Assembly: GCA_016722505.1 (NCBI GenBank)
Contig: JADKJH010000004.1
Coordinates: 248,001 to 312,000, forward strand
Origin: Holophagaceae bacterium
GTDB taxonomy: Bacteria; Acidobacteriota; Holophagae; Holophagales; Holophagaceae
Length of the DNA stretch: 64,000 nucleotides
Reading direction: 5' to 3'
The translations under genes were made by a program, and so were the position numbers. How positions within the stretch are numbered: the first letter of the stretch is position 1; each line of letters opens with the position of its first letter. A model generated the notes under the pieces. The model made no database searches. It was not told the DNA's origin and saw only the letters and a program-made list of their open reading frames with translations. Positions 1-7,244 of this stretch are shown one piece after another.

Positions 1-194
1 AACGTCCAAAGCTGCGACTTCGCCTGGCCGATGAGGCCGTCCATGCTGTTGCTGGTGTCCAGCAGTATCGCCACCTGGATGACGGGACGCGGCGAATGGT
101 TGCTGCTGCCCGCTGGGGGCGATGCCGCGGCGGTCAGGGCGACATTGAGGCAGCTGAGAGACAGGCCAAGGGCAAGACGGCTCATTGGGCGCAT
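1..194 (-). CDS. vWA domain protein, N-terminal part (runs off the left edge)
   Basis: Only the first 64 or so codons are inside the window. Read on the minus strand from the ATG at 194-192, the product starts with a signal-peptide-like segment (MRPMSRLALGLSLSCLN, then an Ala-rich stretch). It continues into VIQVAILLDTSNSMDGLIGQ, which contains the DTSNSM form of the MIDAS motif (DxSxS) of von Willebrand factor A domains. An AGGAGG ribosome-binding site lies three to four bases before the start. An exported metal-binding vWA protein is likely. The partner and function cannot be judged because the rest of the gene is missing. Confidence 0.75.
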   Translation of the reverse strand, partial: MRPMSRLALGLSLSCLNVALTAAASPPAGSSNHSPRPVIQVAILLDTSNSMDGLIGQAKSQLWT

Positions 195-273
195 AGAACC
201 TCCTTCAGGGTTCACGGGCCTCGTGGATGAATGGCGAGGGTTGCTGAATCATGCGCGAATCAGCGCATGGGTT

Positions 274-1665
274 TCAGAGCAGAATTATTTTCAATGCCCG
301 CTCCACGCGGAAGCTTCCGGAGGCCAGGTGATGCACCGCCCGCGCCAAGGCTTCCTTGCTGCAGTGCAATTCCGCGCACCAGGCATCTATGGGGATCTCG
401 CCACCTTCAGGATTCAATGCAACCCATTCACACCAAAGCTCATCCAGCCGCACGGTCTCCGGTTCATCCTTATCCCGCCAGCTGCGTTCTTGGGGGCGCA
501 GTGGCTCATGGAAGCGTTCGCTTCGCAGTTTGTCCGGAAGAAATTGCTGCGCCTTGTCATAGTCCCCATGGGAATAGTGGTAGCCCGCGCCTCGCCCGGC
601 TTTTTTAGCCGTGCTCGTATGGGAGTCCCGCAGTGAATCTGGGATGGGTAGGTCCTCGGCGGCCAGGGCCGCGTCAATGGCCTTCACCGTGGCGTTGCTT
701 TTTTGCGCGTTGGCCACATAGATGACCGCCTGGGCCAACGGAATCCGGGCTTCGGGCCAGCCGATGCGTTCCACCGCCCGCGACACGGTTTCAGCCAGGA
801 TGAAGGCCTGGGGATCGGCATTGCCTACGTCCTCGGCCGCCGTGACCATCAGGCGCCGCGCAATGAAGCGGGGATCCTCGCCACCACGGATCATGCGGCT
901 CAGGTAATAGAGCGCCGCATCGGCATCGCTGCCCCGGAGGGATTTCTGGAAGGCCGAGGCCAGATCGTAGTGGCCGTCGGCACGGTCGAACATCAGCCGC
1001 CCGCCAAGGGATGATTGCAGCGAAGCGATATCGCGTTCCTTGGCCGGAAGATCTGCCCAAACCTCCAAGCCCGAAAGCGCCGAGCGCATGTCCCCGCCAG
1101 CCCAATTCGAAAGCCAGTCTAGCAATTCGGATGGAGGCGGCGGGTCGAGTTGTTCATGCGCCACGGCGCGATCGAGCACGCCCCGGATCGCGACGGGTTC
1201 CAAGGCCTTCAGGTCAAAGAGTTGGCATCGGCTGCGCAGCGCAGGGTTTAGGTAGAAAGCCGGATTCTCGGTGGTGGCGCCGATGAGGATGGCTTCGCCG
1301 CGCTCCAGGAAGGGCAGCAAGATATCCTGCTGCGCCCGGTTGAAGCGGTGGATCTCGTCGAGGAAGATCACAGGCGGAACCGTGCGGAAAAGCGGCATGG
1401 ATTTCTGGTCCAGCAGGAATTTCTTCAGTTCCGCCGCGGATCCCGTGACGCCGCTGAACTCCACGAAACCATGCCCCGTTTCCTTCGCCAGGATGCGCGC
1501 CAGCGTGGTCTTGCCTGTACCTGGCGGTCCCCACATCACCATGGAGGGCAGGCGCTTCGACAGACTGAGCCGCGTCAGCGCGCCTTTCGGACCCACCAGA
1601 TGCGGCTGGCCCACGACTTCGTCCAGGGTCATGGGTCGCATGCGTTCAGCCAGGGGCGCGGTCAT
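274..1665 (-). CDS. rarA: Replication-associated recombination protein A (AAA+ ATPase)
   Basis: This 463-residue protein belongs to the RarA/MgsA/WRNIP1 family. These are clamp-loader-like AAA+ ATPases that act at stalled replication forks together with SSB and recombination proteins. Visible motifs are Walker A GPPGTGKT (about residues 46-53), Walker B IFLDEIHR (about 100-107) and the GATTENP sensor-1 block (about 129-135), followed by the family's C-terminal tetramerisation region. Length matches the family. Motif order and the opening MTAPLAERMRP are typical, so the assignment is firm. The gene is divergent from the next operon and follows no obvious partner. Confidence 0.93.
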   Translation of the reverse strand: MTAPLAERMRPMTLDEVVGQPHLVGPKGALTRLSLSKRLPSMVMWGPPGTGKTTLARILAKETGHGFVEFSGVTGSAAELKKFLLDQKSMPLFRTVPPVIFLDEIHRFNRAQQDILLPFLERGEAILIGATTENPAFYLNPALRSRCQLFDLKALEPVAIRGVLDRAVAHEQLDPPPPSELLDWLSNWAGGDMRSALSGLEVWADLPAKERDIASLQSSLGGRLMFDRADGHYDLASAFQKSLRGSDADAALYYLSRMIRGGEDPRFIARRLMVTAAEDVGNADPQAFILAETVSRAVERIGWPEARIPLAQAVIYVANAQKSNATVKAIDAALAAEDLPIPDSLRDSHTSTAKKAGRGAGYHYSHGDYDKAQQFLPDKLRSERFHEPLRPQERSWRDKDEPETVRLDELWCEWVALNPEGGEIPIDAWCAELHCSKEALARAVHHLASGSFRVERALKIILL

Positions 1666-1752
1666 GGTTCCAGATTAGCCCGGCGGGACCCGGTGAACAG
1701 GCAAACAGGTGCGGCGCCTTCCCGGTGTGAGGCGGGGATCGCCTAGAATCAA

Positions 1753-1764
1753 ATCAACGTTGAT
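1753..1764. promoter_or_regulatory. Perfect 12-bp palindrome in the divergent rarA/hydrolase promoter gap
   Basis: ATCAACGTTGAT is its own reverse complement. It sits 64 bp upstream of the hydrolase-methyltransferase start, in the 162-bp gap between two divergent genes, next to a TAGAAT -10-like hexamer at 1744-1749. It could be a dimeric regulator's operator. This is suggestive only: a palindrome of this size can occur by chance and no cognate regulator gene is adjacent. Confidence 0.3.
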
Positions 1765-1827
1765 AAAAATCCGTTGGCGAAGTGAAGAACAACCATTCGA
1801 TCCACCCACCCGGAAGAAGGACGGCGC

Positions 1828-3576
1828 ATGCGAAATCTGGAAGAGAAGTCCTTTCAAACCCACGATGGGACATCCCTGTTCTACCGCCACGCCCCCGCTG
1901 CGAAGAATCCGCCCGAGGGGGCCATCGTCCTGTTCCATCGGGGGCACGAGCACTCGGCCCGGATGATCCATCTGGTGGATGAACTGGACCTTCCGGATTA
2001 CGCCTTCTTCGCCTGGGACGCCCGGGGCAATGGACGCTCCCCCGGAGAGCGGGGATTCAGTCCCAGCATCGGAACCTCCGTCCGGGATGTGCAGGCCTTC
2101 ATCGACCACATCTGCCAGGACTACGGCTTTACCCCGGCACAGATCGCGGTGGTGGCGCAAAGCGTAGGAGCCGTGCTGGTGGCCACCTGGCTCCACGATT
2201 ACGCGCCTGGAATCCGCTGCGCTGTGCTCGCCTCCCCCGCGTTCAGGGTCAAGCTCTACGTTCCCTTCGCCAGGACCTTCCTTCGGCTCCGGATGGCCCT
2301 GTCGGGAAATTTCTTCGTCAACAGCTATGTGAAGGCCAAGTTCCTGACCCACGACCCCGAGCGCATCGCCAGCTACCAGACCGATCCGCTCATCACCCGG
2401 CCCATTTCCGTGAATCTCCTGCTCGGCCTCGATGACGCAGCCGAGCGCGTGGTGGCCGATGCCCAGGCCATCACCACGCCGCTGCAGATGCTCATCTCCG
2501 GCGCGGATTGGGTGGTGCGCCATGGGCCCCAGCATGCCTTTTTCAGCCGCCTGAGCGCATCGAGGAAGGAAAAGCATGTGTTCGAGGGGTTCTTCCATGA
2601 CACCTTGGGCGAAAAAGATCGCGCCCAGGCGGTCTCCAAGGCTCGGACCTTCCTGTTGGCGGGCTTTGCGGAGCCCTTTTCACGCGCCGATTTGCGCAAC
2701 TCCCACAAGGAGGGCTGGAGCAAGCGGGAAGCGGATGCCTTGGCCAAACCGCTCCTGCCGGTATCGCCGCGCGGACTCTACTGGGCCGCCACGCGGTTCG
2801 GGCTCTGGGTGGGCGGTTTCATTTCCGCAGGCATCCGGCTTGGACACGCCACTGGCTTCGATTCGGGGAGCACCTTGGACTATGTCTACCGCAACCGCCC
2901 CGAAGGCTTCACACCCATCGGGCGGATGGTGGATTGGTTCTACCTCAACTCCATCGGCTGGCGGGGAATCCGCCAGCGCAAGGTCCACCTGGAGGCTCTG
3001 CTGCAAGACGCCTTTGGAAGGCTGCATACCGCTGGACAGCCAGTCCATGTGCTGGACGTCGCCGCAGGACATGGCCGGTACGTGCTGGAGGCCATCGAGT
3101 CCCAGGCCCAGCGCCCCGAGAGCGTGCTGTTGCGGGACTTCAGCGATATCAATGTCCGGCAGGGCTCCGAACTGATCCGGGCCAAGGGCATGGCGGAATT
3201 CGCGCGTTTCGAAAAGGGCGATGCATTCAATGGGGACGGCCTGGCCTCGGTGGAACCCAAACCGACGGTGGCGGTGGTCTCGGGGCTTTACGAACTCTTT
3301 CCGGACAACGATAAGTTGGTGGCCTCCCTTGAGGGCCTGGCGCGGGCCGTGCCTGTGGGCGGCTATCTGGTCTATACGAACCAGCCCTGGCATCCCCAGT
3401 TGGAGATGATCGCCCGGGCCCTCACCAGCCATCGCGAAGGAGCGGCCTGGGTCATGCGGCGCCGCAGCCAGGGCGAGATGGATCAACTGGTGGAGGCCGC
3501 CGGATTCAGGAAGCTCAGGCAGCTCATCGACGAGTGGGGGATCTTCACGGTATCGCTGGCTCAACGGGAAGCCTGA
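1828..3576 (+). CDS. Bifunctional alpha/beta hydrolase / class I SAM-dependent methyltransferase
   Basis: This 582-residue protein has two domains. Residues 1-285 are a monoacylglycerol-lipase/serine-aminopeptidase-like alpha/beta hydrolase: FHRGHEHS oxyanion region, WDARGNGRS, the nucleophile elbow AQSVG with Ser112 (Ala replaces the usual first Gly), and a C-terminal His257 in FFHDT. Residues from about 400 form a Rossmann methyltransferase with motif I VLDVAAGHGRY (about 408-418). The fused architecture is known in genomes but has no firmly established substrate that I know of. It heads a tight operon with a PAP2/dual-specificity phosphatase (1-bp overlap) and a small membrane protein, which suggests lipid or phospholipid-headgroup metabolism at the inner membrane. 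That role is inference. Confidence 0.85.
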   Translation: MRNLEEKSFQTHDGTSLFYRHAPAAKNPPEGAIVLFHRGHEHSARMIHLVDELDLPDYAFFAWDARGNGRSPGERGFSPSIGTSVRDVQAFIDHICQDYGFTPAQIAVVAQSVGAVLVATWLHDYAPGIRCAVLASPAFRVKLYVPFARTFLRLRMALSGNFFVNSYVKAKFLTHDPERIASYQTDPLITRPISVNLLLGLDDAAERVVADAQAITTPLQMLISGADWVVRHGPQHAFFSRLSASRKEKHVFEGFFHDTLGEKDRAQAVSKARTFLLAGFAEPFSRADLRNSHKEGWSKREADALAKPLLPVSPRGLYWAATRFGLWVGGFISAGIRLGHATGFDSGSTLDYVYRNRPEGFTPIGRMVDWFYLNSIGWRGIRQRKVHLEALLQDAFGRLHTAGQPVHVLDVAAGHGRYVLEAIESQAQRPESVLLRDFSDINVRQGSELIRAKGMAEFARFEKGDAFNGDGLASVEPKPTVAVVSGLYELFPDNDKLVASLEGLARAVPVGGYLVYTNQPWHPQLEMIARALTSHREGAAWVMRRRSQGEMDQLVEAAGFRKLRQLIDEWGIFTVSLAQREA

Positions 3577-4892
3577 TGGCGCATCCACCTCGGCCCTGGG
3601 GGCGGGCGGCACTCTGGCTCGCCTTCCTGGGTCCATTCTTCTATCTGAGCTATGGCACCGCCAATTGGCTTGCTTCGCGCCGGACGGACGTCCCCTGCAT
3701 CGTGTTCGGCTGGGAGCGGCAGATTCCTTTCCTGCCCTGGACGATCCTGCCCTATTGGACCGAGAACCTCTTCTATGCGAGCGCCCTGTTCCTCTGCCTC
3801 GAACCTCGGGAAGTGGATATCCTCGGGCGCCGGATGCTGACCGCCCAGGTAGTGGCGGTCTCCTGCTTCATCCTTTTCCCGCTGGCCTTCAGCTTCCCCC
3901 AGCCCGCCGTCACAGGCTGGCCGGCCTTCCTGTTCGATGCGCTGCGGGGCTTCGACCGCCCCTTCAACCAGGCGCCCTCGCTGCATGTGGCGCTGGCCAT
4001 CGTGCTGGGCGTCCATTTCCATCGGCTGGCAGCCCGGAGATGGCGGCCCCTCGTCGTGGGATGGTTCCTGCTGATCATCGGGTCGGTGCTCACCACCTAT
4101 CAGCACCATTTCGTTGATATCCCCACGGGCGCGCTGCTGGGATGGTTCTGCCTCTGGGCCTGGCCTGACACTGGTCAGTCCCCCATGAGGGCATGGCGCT
4201 TCCATCGGGAAGCCAGCCGCTGGAAGCAGGCCGCGTACTACACCGGCGGCGCGCTGTTGGCGGCGACCCTCGGGATCGTTTTGTGGGGGTGGGCGGGTTG
4301 GCTGCTCTGGCCGGCCGTGTCGCTGGCCCTGGTGGCCTTGAACCACGTCGGCCTGGGGGCGGTTGGTTTCCAGAAAGGATCCGATGGGCGGCTGAGCTTG
4401 GCGGCCCGGTGGCTGTTCGCGCCGTACCTCTGGGCCGCCCGCTTGAATTCCTGGCTGTGGACCCGCGCCCGGCCCCAGCCGGACGAGGTCATGGCAGGAG
4501 TCTGGCTGGGGCGGGCGCCCATCCACGGTGATGACGTGAATCGTTTCACCTGCCTGGTGGATCTCAGCGCCGAGTTATCGGTGCGACCGGGACACAAACC
4601 TTACCGGAGCATCCCCATCCTGGACTTTTCCATTCCCGCTCCCTTGATCCTCGCAGAGGCGGCAGAGGCCATCGAAGGGGCGAGGAAGGCAGGGCCCGTC
4701 CTGGTGTTTTGCGCCCTGGGACGGTCCCGCAGCGCCGCGGCTGTCTGCAGCTGGCTGCTCCGCGAGGGCCGCGTCCATTCGGCCCGTGAAGCCATCGACC
4801 GGGTGGCGCGCTGCCGCCCCGTCTCGCTTTCCGATGAACATCTGCGGGCCATCGAGGGATCCCTGCACGCCACTCCCGGAGCCGCACCATGA
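3576..4892 (+). CDS. PAP2-family / dual-specificity phosphatase fusion membrane protein
   Basis: The product is 438 residues from the ATG that overlaps the previous stop (TGATG). The N-terminal half is a multi-helix PAP2-like membrane domain with PSLH (134-137) and YQHHFVDIPTG (about 175-185), the lipid-phosphatase active-site blocks. The C-terminal part carries the Cys-phosphatase loop CALGRSR (Cys379 to Arg385, CX5R). This is the recognised PAP2/DSP fusion family. Such proteins are expected to remove phosphate from lipid phosphates at the membrane, but which substrate each domain uses is unknown. The gene is translationally coupled to the hydrolase-methyltransferase upstream and to the small protein downstream (ATGA overlap at 4889). 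Confidence 0.85.
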   Translation: MAHPPRPWGRAALWLAFLGPFFYLSYGTANWLASRRTDVPCIVFGWERQIPFLPWTILPYWTENLFYASALFLCLEPREVDILGRRMLTAQVVAVSCFILFPLAFSFPQPAVTGWPAFLFDALRGFDRPFNQAPSLHVALAIVLGVHFHRLAARRWRPLVVGWFLLIIGSVLTTYQHHFVDIPTGALLGWFCLWAWPDTGQSPMRAWRFHREASRWKQAAYYTGGALLAATLGIVLWGWAGWLLWPAVSLALVALNHVGLGAVGFQKGSDGRLSLAARWLFAPYLWAARLNSWLWTRARPQPDEVMAGVWLGRAPIHGDDVNRFTCLVDLSAELSVRPGHKPYRSIPILDFSIPAPLILAEAAEAIEGARKAGPVLVFCALGRSRSAAAVCSWLLREGRVHSAREAIDRVARCRPVSLSDEHLRAIEGSLHATPGAAP

Positions 4893-5295
4893 ACCCGCAT
4901 CCGCCCACATCCCTGATCACGGCCCGCCTGCTGGCTGCCTGGGCGCCGCTGGAATCCCCTGCGTGGATCCTGCTGATGGCGGCCCTGGTCCTGCTTTGGC
5001 TTCACCCGGCCCCGCTTCCGACGGGGATGGGCGCAGCGAGCCTGCTGGCTGGAGTCTGCGGGCTCTACCTCGGTTGGCGCATCCGCTTCGATGCGGCGAT
5101 ATTCCTGGATCTGGCCGAAGCCCGCATCACCGATGGGGAAGCCTTCGACGCAGCCATCAAGGAAATGGGTCTGCCGGCGGTCCCGCGCGCAGCGAGGCCG
5201 AGCGGTGCCGCGGAGCGCTCCGGCTCCTGTACCAGCGCATCTTCTGGTTCCTGATCCAGGTGGCCACCCTCGCGGTGGGCGCATGGGTGCGCTGA
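4889..5295 (+). CDS. Small membrane protein, apparent frameshift (hypothetical)
   Basis: Translation from 4889 gives two hydrophobic segments (AWILLMAALVLLWLH and an Ala/Gly/Leu-rich second one), then FDAAIFLDLAEARITDGEAF. After KEMGLPA (about 5180) the frame degenerates into Ser/Ala/Arg-rich sequence and stops at 5254. The -1 frame from the same point reads GPARSEAERCRGALRLLYQR followed by a clean hydrophobic helix (IFWFLIQVATLAVGAWV) and stops at 5295. A missing base near 5182 therefore best explains the sequence, giving a 135-residue three-helix protein. I do not recognise the family. It overlaps the PAP2/DSP gene by ATGA, so it belongs to that operon. Confidence 0.55.
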
Positions 5296-5335
5296 TTCAG
5301 GGGGTAGAAAAACACTCCCAGAGGAATGCGGGGGG

Positions 5336-5408
5336 CGCGGAGGATCGCAGAGAAATAAATCAGGTGTTTTCTCCGTGTTCTCCCTTTATTCTGCGAACCT
5401 CTGCGAGC
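5336..5408. repeat. Intergenic inverted-repeat element 1 (CGCGGAGG/CTCTGCGAG type)
   Basis: The left arm (about 5336-5358) and right arm (about 5385-5408) are near-complementary: CGCGGAGGATCGCAGAGAA pairs with the complement of TTCTGCGAACCTCTGCGAG with few mismatches. Short GAG/CGCAGAG words are repeated within the arms. The element fills the gap between the lipid operon and the acyl-CoA dehydrogenase gene, so its transcript would fold into a long hairpin just upstream of the dehydrogenase. It lacks a U-tract directly after the stem and is not a standard terminator. Confidence 0.6.
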
Positions 5409-5438
5409 GTTTTGATTTCAAAAGAACCGGGAGCCACC

Positions 5439-6671
5439 ATGGATTTCGCGCACTCACCCAAGGCCGCTGACTACATCCAGCGCGTGTCGGCCTTCATCGC
5501 CGATCACGTCACGCCGAACGAGGAAACCTACCTCTCACAACTGAAGCACGGTGCGCAGCCCTGGAATGTGCCGCCGATCATGGAGGAGATGAAGGCCAAA
5601 GCGAAGGCCGCAGGGCTTTGGAACCTATTCCTGCCGGACACGGAATACGGCGCGGGGCTCACCAACCTGGAGTACGCGCCCCTGGCGGAACTCATGGGCC
5701 GGTCGCTCATCACGCCGGAAGTCTTCAACTGCAACGCGCCGGACACCGGGAACATGGAAGTGCTGGTGCAGTACGGATCCAGGGAACAGAAAAAGCACTG
5801 GCTGAAACCGCTTCTGGACGGCAAGATCCGCTCGGCTTTCTGCATGACCGAGCCCGAGGTCGCCTCAAGCGACGCCACCAACATGCGGGCGACGGCGGTG
5901 GTGAAGGGCGATGAGATCATCATCAACGGCCGCAAGTGGTGGAGCAGCGGCATCGGGCACCCCAACTGCGCCTTCGTCATCTTCATGGGGCTCACGGACC
6001 CCAGCGCGCCGAAATATTCTCAGCACTCCATGGTGCTCGTGCCGATCGACGCGCCGGGCCTGAAGATCGAGCGCATGGTGCCGGTGTTTGGCGCGTTGGA
6101 CGAACCCTACGGCCACGGCGAAGTGAGTTTCACGGATGTGCGTGTGCCCATGGAGAACTTCATCAGCGGTTCGGGCCGCGGCTTCGAAATCGCCCAGGGG
6201 CGCTTGGGCCCAGGCCGCATCCACCACTGCATGCGCATCATCGGCGCCGCCGAGCGGGCCCTGGAACTCATGTGCCAGCGGTCCCTCACCCGCGTGGCCT
6301 TCGGCAAACCCCTGGCGCTGCTGGGCGGCAACCGGGACATCATCGCCAACGCCCGCATGGCCATCGAACAGGCGCGGCTGCTCACGCTCAAGGCCGCGTG
6401 GCTGATGGATACCGTCGGCGTGAAGGGCGCCAAGAGCGAGATCTCCCAGATCAAGGTCGTCGCGCCCAACATGGCCCAACTGGTCATCGACCAGGCCATC
6501 CAGATGCACGGCGGCGCTGGGCTCAGCGAGGATTTCCCCCTCACGGGGCTCTATGCCTACGCCAGAATGCTCCGCCTCGCCGACGGCCCCGACGAAGTGC
6601 ATCGCGCCAGCATCGCCAAGGGTGAACTGAAAGCACAGGCGGAGAGGGCGGGGATGAAGGGTGAAATATGA
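5439..6671 (+). CDS. Acyl-CoA dehydrogenase (ACAD10/11-like)
   Basis: The product is 410 residues from the ATG at 5439. This start is chosen because it opens the family's N-terminal helix (MDFAHSPKAADYIQRVSAFI), while in-frame sequence upstream is the repeat element. FAD/substrate-binding blocks are visible: CMTEPEVASSDATN (135-148), RKWWSSGIGHP (165-175) and QMHGGAGLSEDFPL (355-368). The sequence resembles the ACAD10/11 branch. Members of that branch work with an APH-like phosphotransferase on 4-hydroxyacyl-CoA-type substrates or in alpha/beta-oxidation. Exactly such a phosphotransferase lies 0.6 kb downstream, followed by two SDR enzymes, so a shared fatty-acid or hydroxy-acid degradation pathway is likely. 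Substrate is inferred, not shown. Confidence 0.9.
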   Translation: MDFAHSPKAADYIQRVSAFIADHVTPNEETYLSQLKHGAQPWNVPPIMEEMKAKAKAAGLWNLFLPDTEYGAGLTNLEYAPLAELMGRSLITPEVFNCNAPDTGNMEVLVQYGSREQKKHWLKPLLDGKIRSAFCMTEPEVASSDATNMRATAVVKGDEIIINGRKWWSSGIGHPNCAFVIFMGLTDPSAPKYSQHSMVLVPIDAPGLKIERMVPVFGALDEPYGHGEVSFTDVRVPMENFISGSGRGFEIAQGRLGPGRIHHCMRIIGAAERALELMCQRSLTRVAFGKPLALLGGNRDIIANARMAIEQARLLTLKAAWLMDTVGVKGAKSEISQIKVVAPNMAQLVIDQAIQMHGGAGLSEDFPLTGLYAYARMLRLADGPDEVHRASIAKGELKAQAERAGMKGEI

Positions 6672-6675
6672 ATAC

Positions 6676-6768
6676 TGAATTTTGAATTATGAATTATGAA
6701 TTATGAATGATGAATTCTGAAAATGGCTGTACGCCCAATTCATCATTCAAACTTCATAATTCATCCTT
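6676..6768. repeat. Heptad-repeat hairpin, left of the four-helix-bundle gene
   Basis: The left arm is a run of 7-bp words (TGAATTT, TGAATTA x3, TGAATGA, TGAATTC, TGAAAAT). The centre is GGCTGTACGCCC, and the right arm (from 6737) is built of complementary words (ATTCATC, ATTCAAA, CTTCATA, ATTCATC). The 13-mer AATTCATCATTCA (6737-6749) exactly complements TGAATGATGAATT (6704-6716). The centre and right arm recur at 7190-7230 on the other side of the next gene. It is distinctly AT-richer than its surroundings. Confidence 0.75.
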
Positions 6769-6792
6769 TGGCTATGGAGAAAGGTATGAACT

Positions 6793-7158
6793 ATGAATGG
6801 TGAAAAGCCAAAAGATTTACCCATCCGTACAAAGGAATTCGCCTTACGCGTGATCAGGATGTATTCCGCACTGCCAAAGTCCACTGTGGCGCAGGTGTTA
6901 GGCAAACAGGTGTTACGTTCCGGCACATCCATTGGCGCCAACTACCGCGAAGCGAATAGGGCACGTTCAAAAGCGGAGTTCATCGCCAAAATCGGTGACT
7001 GTCTCAAGGAGCTTGACGAAACCGCCTATTGGTTTGAGTTGCTGGCTGACTCAGCGATAATTCCAGACTCGAAACTTGTCGCCCTTCGGGGCGAATGCGA
7101 TCAACTCCTGGCGATCTTCACAACGATTTCAAAGAAGACGAAGGCACGGGCTTCTTGA
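6793..7158 (+). CDS. Four-helix-bundle protein (23S rRNA intervening-sequence / S23 family)
   Basis: The 121-residue product has the hallmark pattern of the S23/IVP family (TIGR02436 type): RTKEFALRVIRMYSALP, then GKQVLRSGTSIGANYREANRARSKAEFIAKI, then CLKELDETAYWFELL. Relatives were first described inside intervening sequences of 23S rRNA genes and are structurally related to the accessory protein Avd of diversity-generating retroelements. No reverse transcriptase or variable repeat is seen here. The gene lies between the dehydrogenase and phosphotransferase genes of one catabolic cluster. It is bracketed by related hairpins at 6676-6768 and 7164-7230, and its base composition is lower in GC than its neighbours. 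It looks inserted. Biochemical function is unknown; RNA or nucleic-acid binding is the usual guess. Confidence 0.88.
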   Translation: MNGEKPKDLPIRTKEFALRVIRMYSALPKSTVAQVLGKQVLRSGTSIGANYREANRARSKAEFIAKIGDCLKELDETAYWFELLADSAIIPDSKLVALRGECDQLLAIFTTISKKTKARAS

Positions 7159-7163
7159 CTTCT

Positions 7164-7230
7164 GGAAGGATGAAGGACGAAAGATGAAAAAGGTCGTACA
7201 CCCAATTCATCATTCAACCTTCATCCTTCG
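7164..7230. repeat. Heptad-repeat hairpin, right of the four-helix-bundle gene
   Basis: The left arm reads GGAAGGA, TGAAGGA, CGAAAGA, TGAAAAA (7-bp words). The centre is GGTCGTACACCC and the right arm contains AATTCATCATTCA at 7204-7216, then CTTCATCCTTCG. Centre and right arm closely match the element at 6676-6768, while the left arm uses different heptads. The right arm is also perfectly complementary to the left arm of the upstream element (13 of 13 at 6704-6716). It ends 14 bp before the phosphotransferase start, so it may affect that gene's translation. Confidence 0.7.
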
Positions 7231-7244
7231 TTTGTGGAGCCCTT

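Noticed and set aside
31..636. Plus-strand open frame of 201 codons at the left edge
   Set aside because: It is antisense to the vWA gene and to the end of rarA, both with recognised motifs and ribosome-binding sites. Its own product has no family-like pattern.
6676..7230. CRISPR array or diversity-generating retroelement
   Set aside because: The 7-bp words are contiguous without spacers. No cas gene, reverse transcriptase, or template/variable repeat pair is present, although the four-helix-bundle protein resembles Avd.
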